Positions 1 to 9,134 of a stretch of 64,000 bases of DNA are shown in pieces. The translations under genes were made by a program, and so were the position numbers. Under the pieces are notes generated by a model that was not told the DNA's origin, did not search any database, and worked only from the letters and a program-made list of their open reading frames with translations. The stretch is from Sporolactobacillus kofuensis (GTDB taxonomy: Bacteria > Bacillota > Bacilli > Bacillales > Sporolactobacillaceae): assembly GCF_024125425.1 (NCBI RefSeq), contig NZ_JAMXWN010000014.1, forward strand, positions 1 to 64,000. Direction: 5' to 3'. The stretch's first letter is position 1, and every line of letters begins with the position of its first letter.

Positions 1-205
1 TACTACTATTCGTTTCGACTTCCAAGAGTGGAACTTCTGCTAAGATCGTGCACGTCCTGTGCACAACGCAGAAGTCACCACATCCTGTGGAAGATCGTTC
101 ATAAGATCCATAGCAAATTGAATTGATTAGGGGTTTATAACCCTTATATCACGCTTGGCTTTTGTTCAGTTTTCAAGGAACATTCATTACGTCGTTCTCA
201 ACAGC
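1..205 (-). other. rRNA operon leader (transcribed leftward, rRNA outside window)
   Basis: Read on the minus strand, this stretch follows two strong tandem promoters and contains a BoxA-like antitermination element (TGTTCCTTGAAAAC, at 169-182). That element continues into the CTGAACAAAAG type of sequence typical of Bacillus pre-16S leaders. Short inverted repeats (for example around 129-145) could form leader stems. No mature 16S or 23S sequence is visible before position 1, so the rRNA gene itself should lie to the left. A 16S-23S spacer is less likely because promoters sit directly upstream. Confidence 0.75.
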
Positions 206-214
206 AACTTAATT

Positions 215-243
215 ATCATACCATGCTGTTTCGAAACTGTCAA
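215..243 (-). promoter_or_regulatory. rrn P2 promoter (sigma-A)
   Basis: On the minus strand TTGACA (238-243) and TATGAT (215-220) are separated by exactly 17 bases. The site lies just upstream of the BoxA-bearing leader, so it is read as the proximal promoter of the rRNA operon. Confidence 0.85.
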
Positions 244-288
244 CACTTTTTTATTAAACTATCAAGTCGCTTTTCAGCGACAAAAAAT

Positions 289-317
289 ATTATATCTCAA
301 CTAAACTATCAAGTCAA
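289..317 (-). promoter_or_regulatory. rrn P1 promoter (sigma-A)
   Basis: On the minus strand TTGACT (312-317) and TATAAT (289-294) are 17 bases apart, about 74 bases upstream of P2. A 14-base direct repeat (GACTTGATAGTTTA on the minus strand) occurs at P1 and again between P1 and P2. This suggests the promoter region was partly duplicated. Confidence 0.85.
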
Positions 318-705
318 GATGTTTTTTTACTATGCCGGATAATCATTTTCTTAAAATCGCGGCGGAATGCTATATTAACATCTCATTTGCAATCCGTCAA
401 TCCTTTTCACTATATTGCAGTCTATTAGGCAACGTTCGTACACTAGTGGTAACTAATCTATGTAAGAAACTTTATAAACTGATTTACGCTATTCACTATT
501 GAAAGAAGATGTTTCAACAGTATTTAAAATTCAAACACTATTATTAATTTCCTCATAAAAAGTTTCTATAATCAATGAAATTTCCAAAGATTTTTAGCTG
601 TCACAAAAAAATATTCTTTTCGCTATTCCCCCGAAAAGCAAAAAGGTATATGTTTAAGCAAATAATGTTATTTTTTATTACATCATAATTTTAGGAGGGT
701 TATTT
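318..705. other. Intergenic region between rrn promoters and codB
   Basis: An AT-rich spacer of about 390 bases separates the divergent rRNA promoters and codB. A strong Shine-Dalgarno (AGGAGGG, 693-699) precedes the GTG start of codB. I see no convincing -35/-10 pair for codB, no purine riboswitch and no clear PurR box. A TATAAT-like hexamer near 567-572 lacks a good -35. Confidence 0.5.
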
Positions 706-2115
706 GTGTCAAAAAATCTATCACAAATGAATGGTTCAATCCCTACCAATGCTGCTCAGGCAAAGGTAAAAGAGTATGGTGCAACAGAAACAGTGCCTCA
801 TTCCACAGCGCGTAACATGTCCTTTTGGGACATGATTGCGACATGGATCGGCGCCAATGCCAACAATGGTACTTGGTACATTGGCGGTGTTGTTGCAGGT
901 TGTGCGTTTGGTGGCGCACTTGCTGTTACGCTTATTGCAAATCCGATTGCGTATATCTTCATGGCTCTTGTTGGTTACATGGGCTACAAAGTCGGCACTT
1001 CAACAATGGCACTCACCCGTCCATCCTTTGGTGTACGCGGAAGTTCATTGCCCACTATAGTAAACCTAACGTCATTTATTGGCTGGACTGCAGTGAACAC
1101 CTTTATTGCAGCGATATCGATCAGCTTCCTGCTCAAATCAAGCCTTGGGTGGCCTGCTTTCGGTGAAAAAGGCAGCGCGAAAGCGATGATCGTTGGCATT
1201 ATCATTATGAGCATTCTTCACTTAGTATCAATCTCTCTTGGCCACCGTTCGGTAAAACTGATCGAACGTGTTGGCATGATCTTAGTCTGCATCCTTGGCA
1301 TTTGGGAAACGATTGTCGTCCTGCAACATGTTTCCTTGAGTCAGATCATTCATTGGCGCCCTTCAAATGCATTATCCCTTCCTTTCGGTACCGCGATGGA
1401 TACTATGGCAGCATTTAGTCTAGCTTGGATACCGGCAATCGCAGAATTCACACGTTATACAAGGAAAAAATCGAGTGCAACCATTGCCCCGATGATCGGA
1501 GCTAATATCGGTTTGTTCTGGTTTGCATTCGTTGGTATTATCGCAACCATTGCTGCGGCAATCTCTACTGGAACGTATAATCCTAACAATTCAGACCCGA
1601 GTACCATCGCGAGTCAGCTCGGCCTTGGTTGGCTTGCAATGATTGTCATCGTCATCACAAGTACAACTGCTAATGCAGTAAATCTGATGGCAGCCGGGAT
1701 TTCTCTGACGAACTTGTCAAAGAAAGTAAAACCTATGCCTGCGCTTTGGGCAGCGACCATTTGTGCCGTCCTACTTACGTTTGTTCCTCTCTTATTCGGT
1801 AGCTTTCTCGATTCATTTATTGCATTCCTTGATTACCTTGGCATGGTACTTGGGCCGCTGATCGGCATTATGGTTACAGACTTTTTCTTCGTTAAAAAGA
1901 GACACTATGATCCATCTGCTTTTGAAGACACAAAAGGTAAATATTGGTTTACCGCTGGCTTCCATCTCCCTGCTTTAATTTCGTGGGCGATCGGAGTTGT
2001 TGCGTTCATCCTTTTACACAACCTTTCCTTCTTCAAAGAAAGCATTGGCGCAACTTATCCAGTTTTAGTTCTATCAGGATTAATTTATTGGTTGCTTACA
2101 AGAAATCGCAAATAA
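706..2115 (+). CDS. codB: Cytosine permease (NCS1 family)
   Basis: 469 aa integral membrane protein with about 12 hydrophobic segments. It is an NCS1-family nucleobase:cation symporter that imports cytosine. The N-terminal half carries the family's pattern WIGANANNGTWYIGG and a TSFIGWTAVNTF segment, close to CodB-type sequences. The start is GTG at 706, with AGGAGGG seven bases before it. It is followed after 19 bases by codA, so transporter and deaminase form one salvage operon that converts imported cytosine to uracil. Length is normal for the family. No regulator gene is adjacent. Confidence 0.92.
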   Translation: MSKNLSQMNGSIPTNAAQAKVKEYGATETVPHSTARNMSFWDMIATWIGANANNGTWYIGGVVAGCAFGGALAVTLIANPIAYIFMALVGYMGYKVGTSTMALTRPSFGVRGSSLPTIVNLTSFIGWTAVNTFIAAISISFLLKSSLGWPAFGEKGSAKAMIVGIIIMSILHLVSISLGHRSVKLIERVGMILVCILGIWETIVVLQHVSLSQIIHWRPSNALSLPFGTAMDTMAAFSLAWIPAIAEFTRYTRKKSSATIAPMIGANIGLFWFAFVGIIATIAAAISTGTYNPNNSDPSTIASQLGLGWLAMIVIVITSTTANAVNLMAAGISLTNLSKKVKPMPALWAATICAVLLTFVPLLFGSFLDSFIAFLDYLGMVLGPLIGIMVTDFFFVKKRHYDPSAFEDTKGKYWFTAGFHLPALISWAIGVVAFILLHNLSFFKESIGATYPVLVLSGLIYWLLTRNRK

Positions 2116-2134
2116 TTGTTGGGTGGTCTGAAAA

Positions 2135-3406
2135 ATGTTAGTACGTAACGCTCGTTTAACAAACCGTGATGGGCTCTGGCAAATCCTTTTGAATAAAGAG
2201 CGTATTGCAAAAATTGAACCAATGGATAATGTACGCAATGACTATTCCGGAGAAACATTGGATGCCGAAGGTGGTTTGGTTATTCCTCCGTTTATAGAAC
2301 CTCATGTGCATCTTGATACGGTATTAACCGCCGGAGAACCAAAGTGGAACATCAGCGGAACATTATTTGAAGGTATTGAAACATGGTCTCTAAGAAAAAA
2401 TCAGTTATCTCGAGAGGACGTTCTTTCTCGTGCACAGAAAGCGCTAATGTGGCAAGCCGCTCAAGGCATACAATTTGTCCGAACACATGTCGATGTTGAT
2501 GATCACGAATTGACTGCATTAAAAGCTTTGCTAGAATTGAAAGAACGCGTATCAGACTGGATGGATATCCAAATTGTAGCCTTCCCTCAGGAAAGTATTC
2601 TTGGGTATCCTAAAGGAAAAGAGCTCATAGAAGAAGCAATGGTTCTCGGTGCCGACGCAGTCGGTGGAATTCCCCATTATGAACTCACACGGGAAGATGG
2701 GGTCGATTCAATGAAATTTGTTTTTGACCTTGCCGAAAAATATGATCGTCTGATCGACGTGCATTGTGACGAAATTGATGATGAACAATCCCGGTTTGTT
2801 GAAGTGATTGCTGCCGAAGCCTATAAACGAGAAATGGGGCACCGTGTGACGGCAAGCCATACAACCGCCATGCATTCTTATAATGGAGCCTATGCTGCGA
2901 AACTGTTCCGCGTTCTAAAAATGTCAGGAATCAACTTTGTTGCGAATCCGCTCGTGAATACCCATCTTCAAGGTCGCTTTGATACATATCCGAAACGACG
3001 AGGGGTCACACGTGTTAAAGAAATGCTTCAAGCCGGGATCAATGTTTGCTTCGGTCATGATGACATCTTTGACCCGTGGTATCCTCTCGGCACCGGCAAT
3101 ATGCTTCAAGTCCTGTTCATGGGTCTGCATGTCTGCCAGTTAATGGGCTATCAACAGATCACCCGTGCCCTGGATCTAATCACCGTCAATAGTGCCAAAA
3201 CGCTTCACGTTTCCGAACAGTACGGAATTGAAGAAGGAAAGCCGGCGAATTTTCTAGTTATGTCAGAGTCAGAGAGCTATAATGTGATTCGAAAACTAGC
3301 GCCCGTGCGCTACTCCGTTCATAAAGGAAAAGTTCTGGCTGAAACCAAACCAAGTGTAACAAAGATCCTACTTGATAGCGTAGAAACCCCTGTTGACTTT
3401 AATTGA
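2135..3406 (+). CDS. codA: Cytosine deaminase
   Basis: 423 aa amidohydrolase that deaminates cytosine to uracil and ammonia in the cytosol. The sequence matches E. coli CodA over its whole length. It has the metal-binding EPHVHLD motif (His57, His59), [20 protein letters not shown] with metal and catalytic residues, [14 protein letters not shown], and [14 protein letters not shown] with the catalytic Asp. All expected metal ligands are present, so it should be active. It is the second gene of the codBA operon and is followed directly by a rho-independent terminator. Confidence 0.96.
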   Translation: MLVRNARLTNRDGLWQILLNKERIAKIEPMDNVRNDYSGETLDAEGGLVIPPFIEPHVHLDTVLTAGEPKWNISGTLFEGIETWSLRKNQLSREDVLSRAQKALMWQAAQGIQFVRTHVDVDDHELTALKALLELKERVSDWMDIQIVAFPQESILGYPKGKELIEEAMVLGADAVGGIPHYELTREDGVDSMKFVFDLAEKYDRLIDVHCDEIDDEQSRFVEVIAAEAYKREMGHRVTASHTTAMHSYNGAYAAKLFRVLKMSGINFVANPLVNTHLQGRFDTYPKRRGVTRVKEMLQAGINVCFGHDDIFDPWYPLGTGNMLQVLFMGLHVCQLMGYQQITRALDLITVNSAKTLHVSEQYGIEEGKPANFLVMSESESYNVIRKLAPVRYSVHKGKVLAETKPSVTKILLDSVETPVDFN

Positions 3407-3422
3407 TTCTTTTAACCGTAGA

Positions 3423-3454
3423 GGAACTGCTGATTTTCGGCGGTTCCTTTTTTA
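3423..3454 (+). terminator. Terminator of codBA
   Basis: The arms GGAACTGC (3423-3430) and GCGGTTCC (3440-3447) form an 8-bp stem with one G-U pair. They are followed by a run of six T, 17 bases after the codA stop. Confidence 0.85.
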
Positions 3455-3599
3455 TTGAGGTTTAAGCATATAAATACAAAATCATGTTAATAAGTTACAG
3501 GTCTTGAAAAGCTCTGATCGGATTCATTATTTTTGCAGTTTCTGCGCTTTACCCCTACACTAACTATTAGAAAATACAGTTCAGAAAGAAGGATGCACA

Positions 3600-4085
3600 A
3601 TGACGATCTATGATTTTACTTTTCCGAAATTAACGGGTAGCGACACCCTTTCTCTCGCAGATTATAAAAATCAAGTACTGTTGGTCGTGAACACAGCCAG
3701 CAAGTGCGGCTTCACGCCACAGTATGAAGGACTTGAAAATCTCTATAAGACCTACCATAACCAAGGATTTTCTGTACTCGGCTTTCCCAGTGATAGTTTT
3801 CTAAAGCAAGAGTTTGCTGAAGGAGAAAAAACAGCCGAATTCTGCAAACTAAATTACGGCGTTACCTTCCCCCTATTGAAAAAATCAAAAATGAAAGGTA
3901 GCGAAATCAATCCGCTGTTCAAATACTTGCTTAATGAAGCAGGCGAAAAAAAGATTACTTGGAACTTCAATAAGTTCTTGATTAACCGTGAAGGAAAAGT
4001 CGTGCATTATTATGGATCACGCACGAAACCAGAAAAAATCGAACGTGCTATTCAAACGCTGTTGCAAGATTCAGTGAATGCATAA
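3600..4085 (+). CDS. Glutathione-peroxidase-family thiol peroxidase with altered active site
   Basis: 161 aa thioredoxin-fold peroxidase, probably reducing hydroperoxides with thioredoxin. The peroxidatic Cys36 lies in NTASKCGFTPQYEGL, and a candidate resolving Cys82 lies in AEFCKLNYGVTFP. The Trp and Asn of the catalytic tetrad are present in ITWNFNKFLINREG. The usual FPCNQFGGQEP motif, which supplies the catalytic Gln, reads FPSDSFLKQEF here, so Asn-Gln is replaced by Asp-Ser. The gene is monocistronic, with an AAGGAT ribosome site and a terminator downstream. Activity is plausible but the tetrad is incomplete as I align it. Confidence 0.85.
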   Translation: MTIYDFTFPKLTGSDTLSLADYKNQVLLVVNTASKCGFTPQYEGLENLYKTYHNQGFSVLGFPSDSFLKQEFAEGEKTAEFCKLNYGVTFPLLKKSKMKGSEINPLFKYLLNEAGEKKITWNFNKFLINREGKVVHYYGSRTKPEKIERAIQTLLQDSVNA

Positions 4086-4157
4086 TTTACTTAGATATGA
4101 AATTTACGGTTATACGATTTGTTTACACATCATTTTCTAAGCATCTAAATAGTAAAG

Positions 4158-4195
4158 AAAGGCTTATTTCCGACTCGGAGATAAGCCTTTTTATT
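4158..4195 (+). terminator. Terminator after the peroxidase gene
   Basis: AAAGGCTTAT (4158-4167) and ATAAGCCTTT (4181-4190) form a 10-bp stem followed by T-rich sequence. The stem resembles the terminator at 24620-24663. Confidence 0.8.
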
Positions 4196-4372
4196 ATTAA
4201 TTTTCTTTAAATACTTGATCAATTGGGTGCTGTCCAATCGGTTTATTCATAGGCACGAACTAATTTTTAATTAGCGTCCAATTATTTGTGGTGTAACGAT
4301 GTTGTAATGCCCTGTTCATTAGAATAAAAGCAATTAAATTCTAGGGACATCTCATAATTAGGGAGGACAATG

Positions 4373-4801
4373 ATGTATAATTGTGCACTGCTAAAATTTA
4401 AAGATATTGTGAGTAACGATGGGCATTTAACATCAATTGAGGAGCGCATTGATGTCCCTTTTATCATAAAACGTATTTATTACATTACAGGAGTTGCACA
4501 AGATGCTGAAAGAGGTTTTCATGCGCACAAAACACTCCATCAGGTGCTTATCTGCTTGAATGGTTCAATAAAAATACGTCTAAAAACTCCAATCAAGGAA
4601 GAACAAATAAAGTTAAATGACCCATCAGTCGGTTTATATATCGGTCCCCTTATTTGGCGTGAAATGTTTGATTTTACAAAAGGTAGTGTATTATTGGTTG
4701 CTGCCTCAGACCATTACTCTGAAGATGACTATATCAGAGACTATAATCTCTATTTAGATGAAGCGAAAGATACCTTTTTGAGTCATTCAATTCATGAGTA
4801 A
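4373..4801 (+). CDS. dTDP-4-oxo-6-deoxyglucose 3,4-ketoisomerase (FdtA/QdtA type)
   Basis: 142 aa single-domain cupin of the WxcM/FdtA family. It moves the keto group of dTDP-4-keto-6-deoxyglucose from C4 to C3, the step before 3-amination. The signature RGFHAHKTLHQVLICLNGS carries the two active-site histidines (His50, His52). The start at 4373 sits 6 bases after GGGAGG; an ATG at 4370 would be only 3 bases away. Downstream lie rfbA, rfbB and a DegT aminotransferase, which together give dTDP-3-amino-3,6-dideoxyhexose. I cannot tell from sequence whether the product has the galacto (FdtA) or gluco (QdtA) configuration. Confidence 0.85.
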   Translation: MYNCALLKFKDIVSNDGHLTSIEERIDVPFIIKRIYYITGVAQDAERGFHAHKTLHQVLICLNGSIKIRLKTPIKEEQIKLNDPSVGLYIGPLIWREMFDFTKGSVLLVAASDHYSEDDYIRDYNLYLDEAKDTFLSHSIHE

Positions 4802-4895
4802 TCCGTTGTATTCGGCAGTTTCACTTAGGGGTATTTATCAATGATTATTAGTAGGCTACCCAAATAACCCAGAGATATAGATTGGTGGAGAAAAA

Positions 4896-5786
4896 ATGGG
4901 GGGATTTTTTTTGAAGGGAATTATCATGGCTGGCGGCAGTGGTACTCGGCTATATCCGATTACGCGTTCAATATCGAAACAATTGCTCCCCGTTTATGAC
5001 AAACCGATGATTTATTATCCATTGTCCGTTCTCATGTTGGCTGGCATTAGAGAAATCCTGATCATCTCAACACCTCAGGATACCCCGCGCTTTCAAGAAT
5101 TACTTGGTGACGGTAGAAACTACGGAATACAGCTGAAGTATATGATACAACCAAAGGCTGACGGATTGGCTCGGGCTTTTCAATTAGGTAAAGATTTTAT
5201 TGGTCACGATCACGTAGCCCTTATTCTCGGTGACAATATTTTCTACGGTGATGATTTCAAAAACATTCTCCAAAAAGCTGCAACTCAAAAGCAAGGAGCT
5301 ACTGTATTTTGTTATAACGTCAAGGATCCTGAGCAATTTGGCATTATTGGATTTGACACTACGGGAAATGTTACATCAATAGAAGAAAAGCCCAAGCATC
5401 CTAAATCAAACTTTGCGGTTACCGGACTTTACTTTTATGATAACCAGGTTGTCGATATTGTAAATGACTTAGAGCCTTCTTCTCGAGGTGAATTGGAAAT
5501 TACTTCGGTTAATGAGGCGTATTTAAATCAAGGAATGTTGAAAGTTGAATTGCTTGGACGTGGATTTGCTTGGCTGGATACGGGTACACATGAATCGTTG
5601 TTAAGTGCTTCCCTCTTTATTCAAACGATTGAAAATCGACAAGGGTTGCAAATTGCATGTATCGAAGAAATTGCTTATCGTATGGGCTATATTGATGAAG
5701 ACAAATTATTGCAATTAGCTCAACCTTTAAGTAAAAATGGATATGGCCAATATTTGCTGAATTTGTTGAAAGAACAAGCTACATAG
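4896..5786 (+). CDS. rfbA: Glucose-1-phosphate thymidylyltransferase
   Basis: Makes dTDP-glucose from dTTP and glucose-1-phosphate, the first step of dTDP-sugar synthesis. The nucleotide-binding [11 protein letters not shown] motif is at the N-terminus. [24 protein letters not shown] and [11 protein letters not shown] follow in family order, and the length is usual (about 290 aa). ATG at 4896 has GGTGGAG five bases upstream. A TTG at 4911, with a GGGGGG run before it, would give the canonical [10 protein letters not shown]-terminus and is a credible alternative start. It is followed after 24 bases by rfbB. Confidence 0.95.
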   Translation: MGGFFLKGIIMAGGSGTRLYPITRSISKQLLPVYDKPMIYYPLSVLMLAGIREILIISTPQDTPRFQELLGDGRNYGIQLKYMIQPKADGLARAFQLGKDFIGHDHVALILGDNIFYGDDFKNILQKAATQKQGATVFCYNVKDPEQFGIIGFDTTGNVTSIEEKPKHPKSNFAVTGLYFYDNQVVDIVNDLEPSSRGELEITSVNEAYLNQGMLKVELLGRGFAWLDTGTHESLLSASLFIQTIENRQGLQIACIEEIAYRMGYIDEDKLLQLAQPLSKNGYGQYLLNLLKEQAT

Positions 5787-5810
5787 TTATGATATGGAGG
5801 TTGGGCATTG

Positions 5811-6824
5811 ATGAAGCTGCTAGTAACTGGCGGAGCAGGATTTATCGGTAGCAATTTTATTCATTATATGATGAAGAACTACCCAAGTGATACAATCATT
5901 AACTTCGATTTACTCACGTATGCAGGTAACTTAGAAAATCTTGAAGATATCCGAAAAAATCCGAATTATCATTTTGTTCATGGGAATATCTGCAATGATG
6001 AACTACTTGATTATGTCATCGATCAATTTGCTGTGGATGCCATTGTTAATTTTGCTGCGGAATCACACGTGGATCGCAGTATTACCGAACCAGGCGTGTT
6101 TATCAAAACAAACGTGCTTGGCACGCAAACGTTGCTTGAAGTTGCCAAGAACAAGCATATTCATAAATATCTTCAAGTTTCAACAGATGAAGTCTATGGA
6201 ACCTTAGGATCAACCGGTTATTTTAAAGAGACAACACCACTCGCACCAAACAGTCCCTATGCATCAAGCAAGGCTTCAGCAGATTTGGTGGTTCGTGCCT
6301 ATTATGAAACATACGGAATCAATACGAATATCACGCGCTGTTCGAACAACTACGGCCCCTACCATTTTCCAGAGAAATTGATTCCATTAATCATCACAAA
6401 TGCTCTAGAAAATAAAAAACTGCCCGTCTACGGTGACGGAAAAAATGTTCGCGACTGGCTGTATGTTGAAGACCACTGCCGTGCAATCGATCTCGTCCTC
6501 CATCGTGGAAAGCCGGGCGAAGTCTATAATGTTGGCGGACATCATGAAATGCGCAATATTGATCTTATTGAACTCATTCTCGACAAATTGCACAAACCGA
6601 ACAGCCTAATCAAACATGTTTCAGATCGGCCTGGCCATGACCGGCGCTATGCGATTGACCCGACAAAGATAACAACTGAACTGGGCTGGCATCCGCAGTT
6701 TACCTTGGAACAAGGACTGAACAAGACCATTCAATGGTATCAGACGCATATGGAATGGTGGCACAAAATCAAGTCCGGATCATACATGGATTACTACAAG
6801 AAACATTATGGGTCATCTAGTTGA
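5811..6824 (+). CDS. rfbB: dTDP-glucose 4,6-dehydratase
   Basis: 337 aa short-chain dehydrogenase/reductase that converts dTDP-glucose to dTDP-4-keto-6-deoxyglucose with tightly bound NAD. It shows GGAGFIGSNF for NAD binding, STDEVYG with the catalytic Thr-Asp-Glu, and the YASSKAS Tyr-Lys pair. ATG at 5811 follows GGAGG by 10 bases; a TTG three bases earlier is the alternative. No rfbC or rfbD is present, so dTDP-rhamnose is not the product. The neighbouring ketoisomerase and aminotransferase take the intermediate to a 3-amino sugar. Confidence 0.96.
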   Translation: MKLLVTGGAGFIGSNFIHYMMKNYPSDTIINFDLLTYAGNLENLEDIRKNPNYHFVHGNICNDELLDYVIDQFAVDAIVNFAAESHVDRSITEPGVFIKTNVLGTQTLLEVAKNKHIHKYLQVSTDEVYGTLGSTGYFKETTPLAPNSPYASSKASADLVVRAYYETYGINTNITRCSNNYGPYHFPEKLIPLIITNALENKKLPVYGDGKNVRDWLYVEDHCRAIDLVLHRGKPGEVYNVGGHHEMRNIDLIELILDKLHKPNSLIKHVSDRPGHDRRYAIDPTKITTELGWHPQFTLEQGLNKTIQWYQTHMEWWHKIKSGSYMDYYKKHYGSSS

Positions 6825-6958
6825 ACGGAAAGGATACTGACAGTGTGATCCATGATTCTGTGAATCAAACTCATACTCATTTCTACAGCATGATCTAGCG
6901 TCTTGACAATCTTGAAAGAAGATGATTGCTTACACTCGGAAAAAGAGGAGCGTTCTCT

Positions 6959-7873
6959 GTGAATCATCCATTAGTGTCCGTCATTATCTTGACCTACAAT
7001 AATTTTCACTATCTAGAACAATCCATCGATTCTGTACTCAGTCAAAACTACTCAAATATAGAGCTCATTATTAGTGATGATGGTTCTAAAAATTTTAATA
7101 AAACCTTTGTCGAAAATTATTTAAGCGAGAATTTGAATGAAAATATTAAAGATTACAGTGTGATCCAAAACAAGAAGAATTTAGGCATTGTTAAAAACTT
7201 CAACAACTCAATAAAAATAAGTAATGGAGAATATATCGTACCGCTAGATTGTGATGATTGTTTTTATGATGAAAACGTAATCCGTTCATTAGTTAAGGAA
7301 TTCTTAAACACTGGTGCAAATATCATTACCGGCTATATGGACGAATACGACCAAAGCTTGAAAACATTTATACAAAGATCCCCAAATAAGAGTAAATTAA
7401 TCTTATTCAATAATATGGATCAGCTTTTCGAGGAATTATGTAGAAGAAATTTCATTGCCGGTGCATGCACCTCATATAGCAGAAAGTTATTTGATAAATA
7501 TGGATTTTTAGATGAAAGTTACACATTTTTAAATGATTATCCTGAATTTTTAAGATTAGCTCGTCTCGGTGAACAGATCTATTTTATTCACACCACCATT
7601 ATTAAATATCGGTTAGGCGGAATAAGTACCGGGAAAGTCATTAATCCAGCATTTGAAAAAGATGTTAATTTAGTTTTGCGTAAAGAGATACTCCCCTATC
7701 GAGAAAAAATAAGTCCCCGTTTATACAGGGTAAAAATGTATGACTACCTCAGAAGGACAGAAAAAAAAGTGAATCTTCTCCTTCTCAGTATTAAGTATTT
7801 TGATGTCGTTGTGATCAAAGTTATGGATCGATTAAAAAGTTTCGTTGGAAAATACTTTGTTCATAAATATTAA
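6959..7873 (+). CDS. Family 2 glycosyltransferase
   Basis: 304 aa GT-A fold transferase, probably adding a sugar to the polysaccharide repeat unit at the inner membrane face. The N-terminus has the GT2 pattern SVIILTYNNFHYLEQSIDSV followed by ISDDGS, and the metal-binding DCDD lies about 90 residues in. GTG at 6959 is chosen because GAGGAG lies 8 bases upstream; an in-frame TTG at 6926 has no such site. It lies between rfbB and the aminotransferase gene, so the 3-amino sugar donor is a reasonable but unproven substrate. Base composition is more AT-rich than rfbB. Confidence 0.85.
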   Translation: MNHPLVSVIILTYNNFHYLEQSIDSVLSQNYSNIELIISDDGSKNFNKTFVENYLSENLNENIKDYSVIQNKKNLGIVKNFNNSIKISNGEYIVPLDCDDCFYDENVIRSLVKEFLNTGANIITGYMDEYDQSLKTFIQRSPNKSKLILFNNMDQLFEELCRRNFIAGACTSYSRKLFDKYGFLDESYTFLNDYPEFLRLARLGEQIYFIHTTIIKYRLGGISTGKVINPAFEKDVNLVLRKEILPYREKISPRLYRVKMYDYLRRTEKKVNLLLLSIKYFDVVVIKVMDRLKSFVGKYFVHKY

Positions 7874-7885
7874 TCTAGGAGATGT

Positions 7886-8992
7886 ATGGTTTTTATGAAT
7901 ATACCCTTCAATAGTTTCAAACCTATGCATCATGAAATAAAACGTGAAGTCCTAGATAAAATTAATGAAATTTATCAAAAGAACTGGTTTATTAATGGAT
8001 CAGAAGTTGAACAATTTGAGAAAGAATTTGCAAACTACTGCGGAGTTCAGTACTGTATTGGCTGTGGAAATGGCCTTGATGCATTATACCTTATCTTACG
8101 AGGATATGGTATTAAAGATGGCGATGAAGTTATTGTCCCCTCGAACACCTTCATCGCTACAGCTCTTGCTGTTTCCTATACCGGAGCAAAACCAGTATTC
8201 GTTGAACCTGAACTTAGAACATATAATATTAATCCCGACCTCATAGAAAAAAAAATAAATAATAAAACGAAAGCCATTATTGCCGTGCATTTGTACGGTC
8301 AGCCCGCTAGCATGGACAAAATTATTCAGATTGCAAAAAAATATGCTCTCAAAGTTATTGAAGATTCAGCACAAGGACACGGTGCGAAATACAAAGGAAA
8401 GAGAACCGGAAACCTTGGAAATGCAGCTGGTTTCAGCTTTTATCCAGGTAAAAATTTAGGTGCACTTGGGGATGCAGGTGCTGTTGTAACCAATGATCCA
8501 GCATTGGCGATAAAAATCAAGGCATTAGCAAATTATGGTTCTGACCGAAAATATCATCATATTTATAAAGGCGTAAATTCACGTCTAGATGAAATACAGG
8601 CTGCGCTCTTAAGAATAAAGCTCAGAAATTTAGAAAGATGGAACAATCATAGAAATGCGATTGCTAAGAAGTATTTAATAAAAATTGATCATGATAAAAT
8701 CATTAAACCACATGTAAGTATGGAAGTAGAACCAGTCTGGCATATTTTTGCGGTCAGAACGCGAAACAGAGATGTTTTTCAAAAGTACCTAGCAGAAAAT
8801 GGAATACAATCCACGATTCATTATCCTATACCTATTCACTTGCAAGATGCCTATCTTGATTTAAATATAAAAAAAGGACAATTGCCCATTGCAGAACAAA
8901 TCGCAGATGAAATTATCAGTTTACCAATGTGGTATGGAATGACTGATCAGGAAGTCGACTATGTAATTGAGAAAATTAATACCTGGAAGTAG
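7886..8992 (+). CDS. DegT/DnrJ/EryC1 sugar aminotransferase (FdtB/QdtB-like)
   Basis: 368 aa PLP-dependent aminotransferase that probably aminates dTDP-3-keto-6-deoxyhexose at C3 using glutamate. The PLP lysine is Lys189 in [16 protein letters not shown]. The preceding [14 protein letters not shown] and the early GNGLDAL phosphate-binding stretch are typical. Length is normal. The ketoisomerase gene at the start of this operon makes the 3-amino assignment much more likely than a 4-amino one. No matching N-acetyltransferase (FdtC/QdtC) is encoded nearby. Confidence 0.88.
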   Translation: MVFMNIPFNSFKPMHHEIKREVLDKINEIYQKNWFINGSEVEQFEKEFANYCGVQYCIGCGNGLDALYLILRGYGIKDGDEVIVPSNTFIATALAVSYTGAKPVFVEPELRTYNINPDLIEKKINNKTKAIIAVHLYGQPASMDKIIQIAKKYALKVIEDSAQGHGAKYKGKRTGNLGNAAGFSFYPGKNLGALGDAGAVVTNDPALAIKIKALANYGSDRKYHHIYKGVNSRLDEIQAALLRIKLRNLERWNNHRNAIAKKYLIKIDHDKIIKPHVSMEVEPVWHIFAVRTRNRDVFQKYLAENGIQSTIHYPIPIHLQDAYLDLNIKKGQLPIAEQIADEIISLPMWYGMTDQEVDYVIEKINTWK

Positions 8993-9134
8993 AACGAAAT
9001 GTAAAGATTCCTCAGTCATGAGTCAATTCGATTTATCGCTTATTCGATTTGTGAACTTTTTGCTGACTATGAAATTATGGATCGCAGGCTTTCAACTGCT
9101 TACTAAATTTATCATAAAGGCAGAGTGTTTAAAA

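Noticed and set aside
318-705. Purine riboswitch or PurR box before codB
   Set aside because: No three-way junction core and no good match to the PurR box; only a strong ribosome site is clear.
6825-6958. TTGACA at 6903-6908 as an internal promoter for the glycosyltransferase gene
   Set aside because: No -10-like hexamer at 16-18 bases downstream.
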